From positions 1 through 64,000 of the forward strand of contig JAEWIZ010000001.1 of NCBI GenBank assembly GCA_023386815.1: a DNA stretch of 64,000 bases. The letters are read 5' to 3'. The notes beneath the pieces were generated by a model, which searched no databases, was not told the DNA's origin, and saw only the letters and a program-made list of their open reading frames with translations. This document shows positions 17,494 through 25,756 of this stretch, one piece after another. The translations under genes were made by a program, and so were the position numbers. Each line of letters starts with the position of its first letter. Positions within the stretch are counted from its first letter, which is position 1. The DNA is from Bacillota bacterium. Lineage in GTDB: Bacteria > Bacillota > Clostridia > Lachnospirales > Lachnospiraceae.

Positions 17494-17691
17494 TACTTTA
17501 AAGATTTAAAAGGTATATTCCTATATTATGGGGTGTCTTTTATACTTTATATTTACTTCGTGACACCAATCAAAAAGCGCTTATGACACCACTCTGACAC
17601 CAAAGTTATGATATTTTACAATGAATTGTGGTACTTTATGATACTAACCAAATTCAAAAACCACTTAAAAATCTTATTATTTCAGCTTTTC

Positions 17692-18597
17692 TTACAGTTC
17701 GTAAGGCGTTACCTGATACACATAATAATTGAGCCAATTCGTATACATCGCATTCGCATGAGCTCTCCATACAAGATTCGGACGATACTCTGGCTGATCG
17801 CCAGGATAATAATTCTTTGGAAGATCAATCTCAAGGCCTTTTCCAATATCCCTCTTATACTCCTTATCCAGTGATATACGGTCATATTCCGGATGCCCTG
17901 TTACAAATATCTGCTTACCATCTTTCGCGATCACGATAAATACACCTGCCTCGTCCGATTCGGCCAGTATCGTGAGATCCTCGCATTTTTCGATTTCTTC
18001 CCTTGAGACGGTGGTGTGCCTTGAATGTGGTGCATAGAATACATCATCAAAGCCTCTGACAAAAGGAACTCTTTTTTCTAATACCTTATGTTCAAAGATA
18101 CCAAACATTTTACTATCAAGAATGGATTTCTTAATACCATAATGATAATATAAACCGGCTTGTGCCCCCCAGCAGATATGCAGTGTAGATGTTACGTTTG
18201 TTTTAGACCACTCCATAATCTTAGCGAGCTCTCCCCAATATGTAACTTCTTCGAATTCCATCTGTTCCACCGGAGCACCAGTGATGATCAAACCGTCAAA
18301 TCGACGGTTTTTAATCTCATCGAAGGTTTGATAAAATTGATCCAGATGACTGGTTGGTGTATGGCTACCCACATAGCTCTCTGTGGTCAAAAATGTAACA
18401 TCAACTTGGAGAGGTGTATTCGAAAGGCTGCGCAGTAACTGAACTTCCGTATCTTCCTTGACAGGCATCAAGTTTAAGATTGCAATCTTAAGTGGACGAA
18501 TATCCTGATGCATCGCCCTGGTTTCATCCATTATGAATATGTTCTCATCCTCAAGAATTTTTTTTGCAGGTAAATCACTCTGAATTTTAATCGGCAT
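17692..18597 (-). CDS. metA: Homoserine O-acetyltransferase, MetA type
   Basis: A 301-residue enzyme that acylates homoserine as the first committed step to methionine. The nucleophile is Cys142 (HICWGAQAG), and a catalytic His lies in VTGHPEYD. Residue 111 is Glu (in GAPVE). In this family Glu at that position is known to select acetyl-CoA, while Gly selects succinyl-CoA, so the product should be O-acetylhomoserine despite the common name 'homoserine O-succinyltransferase'. The length is normal. A weak GGTGAT ribosome site precedes the ATG. A consensus-like promoter and a long leader hairpin lie upstream. Confidence 0.95.
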   Translation of the reverse strand: MPIKIQSDLPAKKILEDENIFIMDETRAMHQDIRPLKIAILNLMPVKEDTEVQLLRSLSNTPLQVDVTFLTTESYVGSHTPTSHLDQFYQTFDEIKNRRFDGLIITGAPVEQMEFEEVTYWGELAKIMEWSKTNVTSTLHICWGAQAGLYYHYGIKKSILDSKMFGIFEHKVLEKRVPFVRGFDDVFYAPHSRHTTVSREEIEKCEDLTILAESDEAGVFIVIAKDGKQIFVTGHPEYDRISLDKEYKRDIGKGLEIDLPKNYYPGDQPEYRPNLVWRAHANAMYTNWLNYYVYQVTPYEL

Positions 18598-18638
18598 TCT
18601 TTATCACCATCTTCTTAATTATTTCTTTCTTTGATTAT

Positions 18639-18682
18639 GGGTTGCAGCTTCAAAGTTCAATACGCCTTCGAAACTCCAACCC
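18639..18682 (-). promoter_or_regulatory. Long 5' leader hairpin of metA
   Basis: On the minus strand GGGTTGGAGTTTCGAAG pairs with CTTTGAAGCTGCAACCC (17 positions, one G-G mismatch, two wobbles) around a 10-base loop, ending 41 bases before the start codon. No T-run follows. I could not match it to a known SAM riboswitch. Confidence 0.6.
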
Positions 18683-18705
18683 ATTCTCTAATTTAATTAT
18701 TGACT

Positions 18706-18734
18706 ATCATAGCATGTTTTTTCAGATTAATCAA
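18706..18734 (-). promoter_or_regulatory. Sigma-A type promoter of metA
   Basis: TTGATT, a 17-base spacer and TATGAT on the minus strand. It places the transcription start about 100 bases before metA, just upstream of the leader hairpin. Confidence 0.65.
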
Positions 18735-18847
18735 TAAATATTCATTTTGTTTCCAGTAACCAATGACTAATATAGAATACAAATAGCTCAAATAACTATG
18801 GTTGGCTTTACGTTTATATCCTTTGTCATGTTACTTACTTCGCTTCA

Positions 18848-20848
18848 TCAACTTCTTACCATCTCAATAATTTCTTCTTCCGTGATAACCAGAACCCCAA
18901 GTTCCTGCGCCTTTGTTAATTTGCTGCCTGCATTCTCACCTGCCACCACATAATTGGTTTTCTTAGATACACTGCCGGAAGCTTTTCCCCCATAACGTTT
19001 TATTAGCTCTTCCATTTCACTTCTGCCCATGGTCGGTAGGGTTCCGGTAATAACAAAGGTCATTCCGGCAAAGCGCTGGTCAGTGTTTGATGCGGCTTCT
19101 TTGCTTTCAAAGTTCATACCTGCCTGCTCCAAGCGGGATAGAATCACCTGGTTCTCCTTCAAGGAAAAGAACTCTACAATTGCGTTAGCACTGATGCTAC
19201 CAACATCATTAATCCCAATTAATTCTTCGTAAGAAGCTGTTGCCAGATCATGCAAAGATTTAAAATACTTCTTTAATTCCGCGCCTGCTTGTCTTCCGAT
19301 GTTCTTGATTCCTAGTCCAGTAATTAAGCGGTCAATATCATTATCCTTACTATCCTCAATTGCTTTTAGCAGCTTATCCGTGTTCTTCTCTTTTCCAATG
19401 AGACCTTTTTCAATTAATTCATCTCTATAGTTTTTCAGATAAAAGATATCCGCAATGTCCTTTAAATATCCCTCTTTTATCAACACTTCTACGTATGCAT
19501 CCCCAAAACCCTTGATATCCATAGCATTACGGCCAACAAAATTTATGATATGCTGACTGAGCTGAGCCGGACAATTGATATTGGTACATTTAGTATCTGC
19601 GGTATTCTCATCTCTTGAAGTAGGAGCTCCACAGCTTGGACATGTCGTAGATATAATAAAGGGCTCAGTACCTTCCGGTCGTTTAGATTTTACAACCGAT
19701 AATACCTCCGGTATAATCTCTCCAGCTTTTCTCACCACGATGGTATCTCCGATTCTTACATCTAATTCATTAATCCGATCCTGATTATGAAGGGTTGCCC
19801 TTTCCACATTTGTTCCACACAGGCGAATAGGTTCAAAGATTGCAGTTGGTGTAATTCTACCGGTTCTTCCTACCGTTAGGCGAATTTCCTTTACCACGGT
19901 TTCCTTTTCCTCCGGAGGATATTTATACGCAATAGCCCACTTTGGTACCTTTGAAGTTGCTCCGAAATATTCTCGATCAGCAAGACTATCTACCTTTACT
20001 ACTGCACCATCGATATCATAAGCCAAACTTCCTCTGGCTTCTCCGATTTCGGTAATCGCGTTCCATACTTCCTCAGCGGTATGACATTTTTGATATCCTT
20101 CAATTACCTTCATCCCCTGCTTCTTTAGCCATTCTAGACTTTCTGAATGAGAATGAAACGTAATTCCCCTAGCATCCTGTACATTAAAGACAAATAAGGA
20201 AAGCTTACGCTCTTTTACTACATCTGGATCCAGTTGGCGCAATGTTCCGGCGGAACAATTGCGTGGATTTGCAAATAGCTTCTTACCCGCAGCTTCTAGC
20301 TTTTCATTTACTGCCTCAAAATCCTCATTTTTCATATGAACTTCACCACGTACCTCCAGATAGGGCACGGGCTCTTTTAACTTTACAACCACGTCTTTAA
20401 TCATTTTAACATTCTCGGTAACATCCTCACCTTGATTAATTCCATCGCCACGGGTGATACCCATCGTTAATATCCCATCGGTATATCGAAGAGATATGGA
20501 AAGTCCATCTATTTTTTTCTCTACAATGAATACGGTGTCAGGACGTTCTTTTCTAATTTTGTCAACGAAACTGAACACCTCTTCTTTATCAAATACATCC
20601 TGCAAACTGAGCATTGGCACATTATGCTTTACTAGCACACCTGCTTCTCTCTTCGCAGTTCCTCCAACCTTCTGAGTAGGTGAGTCTACGCTGGCATATT
20701 CCGGATGCTCCTGTTCAAGCGTTCGTAACTGAAGGGATAGCTGATCATATTCATAATCTGAAATCTCAGGATCATCCTGATTATAATATTTATCATTATG
20801 GTATTTTAGCTGTTCGCGTAATGTTTCAATTTGCTGCTTAATATCCAT
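18848..20848 (-). CDS. ligA: NAD-dependent DNA ligase
   Basis: A 666-residue ligase that seals nicks in replication and repair using NAD. N-terminal domain Ia (YHNDKYYNQDDPEISDYEYD, NMN binding) is followed by the adenylation domain with the AMP-accepting Lys112 in KIDG, then the OB fold, a four-Cys zinc finger (CPSCG and CTNINCPAQ, about residues 407-432), helix-hairpin-helix repeats, and a C-terminal BRCT domain from about residue 590. Full length. It follows the pseudouridine synthase gene by 20 bases and is probably co-transcribed with it. Confidence 0.98.
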   Translation of the reverse strand: MDIKQQIETLREQLKYHNDKYYNQDDPEISDYEYDQLSLQLRTLEQEHPEYASVDSPTQKVGGTAKREAGVLVKHNVPMLSLQDVFDKEEVFSFVDKIRKERPDTVFIVEKKIDGLSISLRYTDGILTMGITRGDGINQGEDVTENVKMIKDVVVKLKEPVPYLEVRGEVHMKNEDFEAVNEKLEAAGKKLFANPRNCSAGTLRQLDPDVVKERKLSLFVFNVQDARGITFHSHSESLEWLKKQGMKVIEGYQKCHTAEEVWNAITEIGEARGSLAYDIDGAVVKVDSLADREYFGATSKVPKWAIAYKYPPEEKETVVKEIRLTVGRTGRITPTAIFEPIRLCGTNVERATLHNQDRINELDVRIGDTIVVRKAGEIIPEVLSVVKSKRPEGTEPFIISTTCPSCGAPTSRDENTADTKCTNINCPAQLSQHIINFVGRNAMDIKGFGDAYVEVLIKEGYLKDIADIFYLKNYRDELIEKGLIGKEKNTDKLLKAIEDSKDNDIDRLITGLGIKNIGRQAGAELKKYFKSLHDLATASYEELIGINDVGSISANAIVEFFSLKENQVILSRLEQAGMNFESKEAASNTDQRFAGMTFVITGTLPTMGRSEMEELIKRYGGKASGSVSKKTNYVVAGENAGSKLTKAQELGVLVITEEEIIEMVRS

Positions 20849-20868
20849 GACTCTCTAAACCTTCCTTA

Positions 20869-22182
20869 TCACCTGAATTTCGATCTCTTATTACTTGAAG
20901 TTCTGTGTCCCTTCTCTGAATTTCCATTCTGAGATCTTCTCTTATCATCTTTTGAAAACCTACCGGTTTCTTTCTTGTTTCCTTTAAATTCAACTTTTCT
21001 ACTATCCTTGTGTTCCTTAGGTTGATTCGTATTCTCCAGCTTAGACTGACTGGCTCTAGCCTTTATATCTGATGAGATTACTCTTATCTTGTCAGATTCA
21101 CGCTTACTGCCCCCAGTCTTAACTTCTTCTCTTTTTCTCGAGTGATTATTTCCTTTTTTACTCTTTTTATATTTACCCTGTGCATTCGCAAATTTTGCAT
21201 ACTTGCTTTTAACATGTCCAGTCTTCTCATTTTTAACTATAACGTGTTTAGTCTTATCATGCTCATCATTACTAGACTTGTTATCATCATATTTGGACTC
21301 ATTATGCTTGTTTTCATCGTGCTTGGTTTTATCATATTTATCTTTCTCATGTTTGACCTTATCATGATTTACCTTTTTATATTTGGTTTTATCATGATCG
21401 ATTTTCTCATTTTTGCTCTTATCTATCCTCTGCTCTTTTTGCTGTTGAAATGCCTGGCCTAGCTCTTCAATTTCTTTCTCCGTAACATTTCGATAATCCC
21501 CGGTCTTTAGTCTTCCTAGCTGGATATTCATAATGCGAACTCTTGTCAATTCCACAACCCGATAATCAAAATATTCACACATTCTTCTGATCTGTCTGTT
21601 TAATCCTTGCGTAAGAATGATATTAAATGTATACTTATCCAACTGCGTAACCTTACAAGGATTTGTAACAGTATCAAGGATGGGAACACCGGAGGACATT
21701 CCTTGTATAAATTCAGCTGTAATCTCTTTATTTACACGAACGATGTATTCCTTTTCATGCTGATGCTCTGCACGTAAGATCTTGTTGACTATATTCCCGT
21801 CATTGGTTAAGAGTATTAAACCCTCAGAATCCTTATCCAGTCGACCAATGGGATAGATTCGCATGCCGTATTTAATAAAATCGATAATATTATCCGGTTC
21901 TCTTTGATCTGTGGTACAGACAATTCCTTCCGGCTTATTAAAAGCAATTAAAACCAGCTTATCTTCTCTTTTGACTGGCTTATCCAAAAATGTAACGACA
22001 CTGTCCTTCGTTACCTTGGAACCCATCTCTGCAACTTTTCCATCTATTTTAACTTTTCCATCTGTGATATAGCGATCCGCTTCCCGTCTGGAGCAAACTC
22101 CTGATTCACTAAGGAATTTATTAATCCTGATTTCTTCATTTTCATCACTCTGTGATGTTAATTTCTTTGTTCGTTTAGCCAT
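20869..22182 (-). CDS. rluF: RluF-type 23S rRNA pseudouridine synthase with lysine-rich tail
   Basis: A 437-residue protein. The first 245 residues make a normal RsuA/RluF family enzyme: an S4 RNA-binding domain (about 17-75, RINKFLSESGVCSRREADR) and a catalytic domain with the Asp motif GRLDKDSEGL and the QGLNRQIRRMCEYF segment, which resembles RluF more than RluB. About 190 further residues are highly charged and of low complexity (repeated D-K-x-K-H/Y units, then KKGNNHSRKREE and a KRSKFR end). The tail probably binds RNA or the ribosome non-specifically and is disordered. An AAAGGTG site precedes the ATG. Confidence 0.88.
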   Translation of the reverse strand: MAKRTKKLTSQSDENEEIRINKFLSESGVCSRREADRYITDGKVKIDGKVAEMGSKVTKDSVVTFLDKPVKREDKLVLIAFNKPEGIVCTTDQREPDNIIDFIKYGMRIYPIGRLDKDSEGLILLTNDGNIVNKILRAEHQHEKEYIVRVNKEITAEFIQGMSSGVPILDTVTNPCKVTQLDKYTFNIILTQGLNRQIRRMCEYFDYRVVELTRVRIMNIQLGRLKTGDYRNVTEKEIEELGQAFQQQKEQRIDKSKNEKIDHDKTKYKKVNHDKVKHEKDKYDKTKHDENKHNESKYDDNKSSNDEHDKTKHVIVKNEKTGHVKSKYAKFANAQGKYKKSKKGNNHSRKREEVKTGGSKRESDKIRVISSDIKARASQSKLENTNQPKEHKDSRKVEFKGNKKETGRFSKDDKRRSQNGNSEKGHRTSSNKRSKFR

Positions 22183-22332
22183 ATGTTACCTACACCTTTC
22201 CTACAAAAACGGTAAAAGTTCCAACCTCTACCATCACATAATTATACTTGATTTATAAACTTAAGTCCACTTGTTTTTCTCCCCTAACATAAGCAGGTGC
22301 ATGCTACGTAGGACGCATATTTATATGAAAAT

Positions 22333-22369
22333 GACTGCTGTTTGAGACATTTACTTCACAACAGCAGTC
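22333..22369 (-). terminator. Intrinsic terminator after the helical protein gene
   Basis: Perfect arms GACTGCTGTT and AACAGCAGTC, followed on the minus strand by ATTTTC. It is the only structured element in the 311-base gap 22183-22493. Confidence 0.75.
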
Positions 22370-22493
22370 CTTCATTTTATATTACATATCAATCTCATTT
22401 GGCTATTTACTTTCTGTCTTTCATTTTTGTTTTTGAATCGGTTCTCTAAATTCTATTAATTCACTTCCTGTTATTTATTAAACAAATCATAGT

Positions 22494-22928
22494 CTACAAA
22501 TACTTCTTCATTACTTCAATATTCTTTTCTTCTTTTTCAATAAACTCTTTCGCAATATCCTTACTAACACCATCAGCATTTGGTTTCTCATGAATTAATT
22601 TAGTCATCTGTGTCACACCCATGGTACTTCCTTGAATTACCATCTGCGCTATACTGCTGTCGGACGGCTTCATTATGGTATTCATTTTTACATTCCCTTT
22701 CATCATTGCCTTAACATATAGGGATTGCTCTTTAACCTTTGTTCCATTTTGAATTAGCTGGTTTCTTGATTTCGCTGCTAACTCTTGATAATCTTTTAAT
22801 TGCTTATGAAGCTCGTTATTTAACTCTTGATTTTCTGCTTTATCCAGCACAGCATTGATCGCTGTAATACCAATGGATGCATTTTGATAGGTTTTTTCTA
22901 ATAAATCCAGATCTACATTTCCAATCAT
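22494..22928 (-). CDS. Small helical protein, function unknown
   Basis: A 144-residue cytoplasmic protein that I cannot assign. It appears almost wholly alpha-helical, with long amphipathic stretches (residues 3-60 and 105-144) that suggest a four-helix bundle of the ferritin-like or DUF2383 kind, but no di-iron ExxH pairs are visible. There is no signal peptide. Its AAGGAG ribosome site is 7 bases before the ATG and is completely inside a 12-base-pair hairpin that also looks like the terminator of the gene upstream, so its translation may be conditional. Confidence 0.65.
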   Translation of the reverse strand: MIGNVDLDLLEKTYQNASIGITAINAVLDKAENQELNNELHKQLKDYQELAAKSRNQLIQNGTKVKEQSLYVKAMMKGNVKMNTIMKPSDSSIAQMVIQGSTMGVTQMTKLIHEKPNADGVSKDIAKEFIEKEEKNIEVMKKYL

Positions 22929-22934
22929 AAAAAC

Positions 22935-22967
22935 ACTCCTTATACTTTTTACAATAGTATAAGGAGT
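22935..22967 (-). promoter_or_regulatory. Hairpin that contains the ribosome binding site of the helical protein gene
   Basis: Perfect 12-base arms ACTCCTTATACT (22935-22946) and AGTATAAGGAGT (22956-22967) with a 9-base loop. On the minus strand the 3' arm carries AAGGAG, then GTTTTT and the ATG. It acts as a plausible terminator for the upstream secreted-protein gene and as a lock on translation. Confidence 0.75.
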
Positions 22968-22981
22968 TCCCTTTAATTTAT

Positions 22982-23824
22982 TCAGTTGGTGCTGCCTTCG
23001 GTTGTCTTACTGGAAGCAGTTTTTGTTGCAGATGAACCAGTTTTAGAGGTCTTAGCTGAAGAATCTGTCTTTGAAGATTGAGCATTATTAGCTGCTTCTT
23101 GAATCTTCTTTACGAAGTTCTGTAAATCTTCATCCTTCTTCATAGCTGCTTCACTCTTATCATTTGTCATATCAAATAGAGCGATAACATCCTTATCCTT
23201 CATTCTCTCATCATAATAACTCTTTGTCTCTGGATCCATATCACCAGAGAAGATCTTTAGATTGCCCTCAGCATCAGTTACCACATAGAATCTTGAAAGA
23301 CCAGGAATTGTTGTGCTGATATTCGTAAATTTTATCTCATGATATACATATACGACAAAACAATTTTCTTCGAAACTTTTTTTCACATATGCTTTTATTT
23401 TTTCATACTTTTCTATATACTTTGTCTTTTCTTGGAGTTCTTCCTGAGTTTCCACCTTGGATGGATCACTCAGAAGCTTTTTAATACCCGCAACGTCACA
23501 GTTACCCTTTGCAGTATAATATTCCTTGAACATCTTCAGTATTTTAGGATACCCATCTCCCTTTACATCATATACTGGAAGGGGAGTAGGTGTAGCTGCA
23601 ACCGTTGGCATAGGAGTGATTGAAATATCAGCTGCTAAAGCTGCCATATTATCTTCTTCGCCTGTGACCGTTGTATCCATAGTCATTACCGCAGTTGATG
23701 TTGATTTGTTGTTCGCGTTCTCTTCGGCACGAGTTCTATTCTGACTTAGAGATAATGTCAAAATTCCAATTCCCATAGTGCTCATTGTCGTTATTAAGAT
23801 GACTTTTTTATATTTAAGCTTCAT
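22982..23824 (-). CDS. Exported or membrane-anchored NTF2-like protein, function unknown
   Basis: A 280-residue protein with one N-terminal membrane segment (VILITTMSTMGIGILTLSLS), a Thr/Pro-rich spacer (about 60-85), and a globular domain of about 90-235. That domain has the look of an NTF2/SnoaL-like fold (FKEYYTAKGNCDVAGIKKLL) often found in clostridial surface proteins. The last 40 residues are Ser/Thr/Lys repeats. GAGGAGAATCA precedes the ATG. No sortase motif. The role is unknown. Confidence 0.68.
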   Translation of the reverse strand: MKLKYKKVILITTMSTMGIGILTLSLSQNRTRAEENANNKSTSTAVMTMDTTVTGEEDNMAALAADISITPMPTVAATPTPLPVYDVKGDGYPKILKMFKEYYTAKGNCDVAGIKKLLSDPSKVETQEELQEKTKYIEKYEKIKAYVKKSFEENCFVVYVYHEIKFTNISTTIPGLSRFYVVTDAEGNLKIFSGDMDPETKSYYDERMKDKDVIALFDMTNDKSEAAMKKDEDLQNFVKKIQEAANNAQSSKTDSSAKTSKTGSSATKTASSKTTEGSTN

Positions 23825-24134
23825 TGATTCTCCTCAACATTAAATAAAAAACATAAATTAATCAGTTTCTTCTATTCTAACAAAATTTTAACATAAATGC
23901 AACCATTTAATTTTAATCACTCTGTAATATCATTTAATAATTTTGTAATATTTTAATCTTTTATTTCTAAAATTATGCAATTTTAATTTTATTTTTAATG
24001 TGATTATAATTATACAAATGAATTGGTAAAATGTATAATAAAGAAAATACTCTTGACATCAGACAAAGCTTTCAGATATATCGTTTTTGTAATTACTCAT
24101 TAGCAGTCTAATATAGAAAGGAATAAATTCTCCT
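23825..24134. other. AT-rich intergenic region between divergent genes
   Basis: About 310 bases, very AT-rich, without a supported gene. It must carry the promoters of the divergent NTF2-like and EcsC genes, but I could not assign clear hexamers. Confidence 0.5.
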
Positions 24135-24926
24135 ATGAAGTATTCATTTGAACAACACTTAAAACATCTTGACAAACAAGAAAATAAGATACTCAATAAA
24201 CCGGAAAATAATTTAATGAAGACAACAATAACACCAGTAAAGGATAAAATTGAAGGGATGATACCAAAGCAGTTAAAAAGCACATTAAATACCGCTTTTT
24301 ATAAGGGCTTTCAATTGATTTTTGAAAAGGGAAACCCTTTCATTGAAAAAACCTACGATAAGGAGAAGTTATCCCTGGACTTTGATGTAAATGATTATGC
24401 TCTTAATAAAAAGCTTAATCAACGGCATATGAAACGTCTGGATAAAACCTCGAATCAATCTAAGTTAATTAATACTTCCTTCTCTGTGGTAGAAGGAGGC
24501 GTTCTTGGCTTTCTCGGAATTGGTATACCGGACATACCTCTTTTTCTTGCTGTAATAATTAGAACATTAAATGAAATTGCATTAAGTTATGGTTTTAATT
24601 ACGAGACTGAAGAGGAGAAAACCTATATGCTCTTTTTAATCTGCGGAGCTATCTCGAAAAAAGAAACGCAATTGGAATACAACAAAAAGGTTGAAGACCT
24701 TGGCAGCCAAATTGATCAAAGTATCGTAGTTGATATTAATTTTGATGATCAAATGCATATCACCTCTGATTTATTTTCTGATGCTCTTCTAACTGCTAAG
24801 TTCATTCAAGGAATTCCTATTGTAGGAGCAGTCGGTGGAGTGGTTAATTACAATATTATTAATAAAATCAGTAGCTATGCACGTATCAAATATAAAAAGC
24901 GATATTTGGCAAAGAAACTTCCATAG
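24135..24926 (+). CDS. EcsC family protein
   Basis: A 263-residue protein. The C-terminal two thirds match the EcsC family: VVEGGVLGFLGIGIPDIPLFLAVIIRTLNEIALSYGF is a hydrophobic, probably membrane-associating helical hairpin, followed by a YMLFLICGA segment and a second hydrophobic glycine-rich stretch near IPIVGAVGGVVNY. The N-terminal 60 residues are basic. AAAGGAATAAA precedes the start. EcsC proteins are linked to the Ecs transporter in Bacillus, but no ecsAB is nearby, and the biochemical role is not known. Confidence 0.78.
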   Translation: MKYSFEQHLKHLDKQENKILNKPENNLMKTTITPVKDKIEGMIPKQLKSTLNTAFYKGFQLIFEKGNPFIEKTYDKEKLSLDFDVNDYALNKKLNQRHMKRLDKTSNQSKLINTSFSVVEGGVLGFLGIGIPDIPLFLAVIIRTLNEIALSYGFNYETEEEKTYMLFLICGAISKKETQLEYNKKVEDLGSQIDQSIVVDINFDDQMHITSDLFSDALLTAKFIQGIPIVGAVGGVVNYNIINKISSYARIKYKKRYLAKKLP

Positions 24927-25049
24927 TACTAATCTGTTTCATCGTAACAATTATGATTTAATAATTTTCTGATTTCTTACTTTACTTTAGAATATTTCTA
25001 TTATATAATAACATAGTCCGAAAAATTGGTAACCGATTTTTCGTACAAA

Positions 25050-25122
25050 GCACCTGTAGCTCAGTGGATAGAGCGTTCGCCTCCGGAGCGAAAGGCCGCT
25101 GGTTCGACCCCAGTTAGGTGCA
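25050..25122 (+). tRNA. tRNA-Arg (anticodon CCG)
   Basis: A 73-base cloverleaf: acceptor GCACCTG/TAGGTGC, D-arm GCTC...GAGC, anticodon stem TTCGC/GCGAA with loop CTCCGGA, T-arm with GGTTCGACC. CCA is not encoded. Confidence 0.95.
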
Positions 25123-25150
25123 GTATGTAGAACTACAAAACAGTAATATT

Positions 25151-25177
25151 AAGGATTAAGACTTTGTCTTAATCCTT
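25151..25177 (+). terminator. Intrinsic terminator of tRNA-Arg
   Basis: Perfect 12-base arms AAGGATTAAGAC and GTCTTAATCCTT with a 3-base loop, then ATTTATT. Confidence 0.85.
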
Positions 25178-25400
25178 ATTTATTGTATAGCAGATAAAAT
25201 AAACTACCTGCTATGCAGGTAAGTTCCCGATTAGCTTTAGCTTCAAGTAAAAAACTCCTATGATATATCTATTCGATAACATTCGTTCAAAGCTTTCAAA
25301 CAATACTATAAACATAACCTTTTCTGTTAATATAATAAAATTTTCGCTGCAGGAAACTATAATAATCCGGGGTCATATATATATATATGAGGTGATTTAT

Positions 25401-25619
25401 ATGGATTCATGTGAGCTTGCGTCAACTGTTACAGCCCTTGCATGTTTTATTACAAACTGTGTTCCAAAAGAAGATCTTCCACTGTTAACTGCAATGCTGG
25501 GACAGTTAGCAAGTACACTTGCAACAATCACGGTAAATGATAAAGCTCTTAAATCAAATGAGCCACCCATTGAAGAACCTCCAGTAGCTGCTGAGCCTGA
25601 TCTAGCTGTAATCACTTAA
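25401..25619 (+). CDS. DUF6774 family small protein
   Basis: A 72-residue protein beginning MDSCELAS. The ATG at 25401 has a GAGGTGATTTAT site; the frame extends upstream but without one. The first 50 residues (CELASTVTALACFITNC, LPLLTAMLGQLASTLATI) match the short helical DUF6774 family common in Lachnospiraceae, with two conserved Cys (residues 4 and 20 or so). A Pro/Glu-rich tail follows. The function is unknown. It stands alone between tRNA-Arg and PFOR, closed by a strong terminator. Confidence 0.75.
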   Translation: MDSCELASTVTALACFITNCVPKEDLPLLTAMLGQLASTLATITVNDKALKSNEPPIEEPPVAAEPDLAVIT

Positions 25620-25693
25620 AAAATACTCTTAGATAATTCTTGGAACTTGAATCTGTATATAATAAACGTGCGCCCGCCGGGCACACTGCTAAC

Positions 25694-25731
25694 AAAGACA
25701 GGCTCAGTATTTTGATACTGAGCCTGTCTTT
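25694..25731. terminator. Strong bidirectional terminator
   Basis: A perfect 17-base inverted repeat (AAAGACAGGCTCAGTAT and complement) with a 4-base loop, between the convergent DUF6774 and PFOR genes. Confidence 0.93.
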
Positions 25732-25756
25732 TCTATCTTATAAATTAATTTTTAGA

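Noticed and set aside
18598..18740. SAM riboswitch in front of metA
   Set aside because: A leader hairpin is present, but none of the conserved SAM-I core sequences or a terminator was found.
21142..21462. Plus-strand 106-codon frame with a hydrophobic Ile/Leu-rich product
   Set aside because: It is the antisense shadow of the lysine-rich repeats in the pseudouridine synthase tail; the regular composition alone explains it.
24059..24283. Minus-strand 74-codon frame near the EcsC start
   Set aside because: Overlaps the EcsC gene start on the other strand, with no ribosome site.
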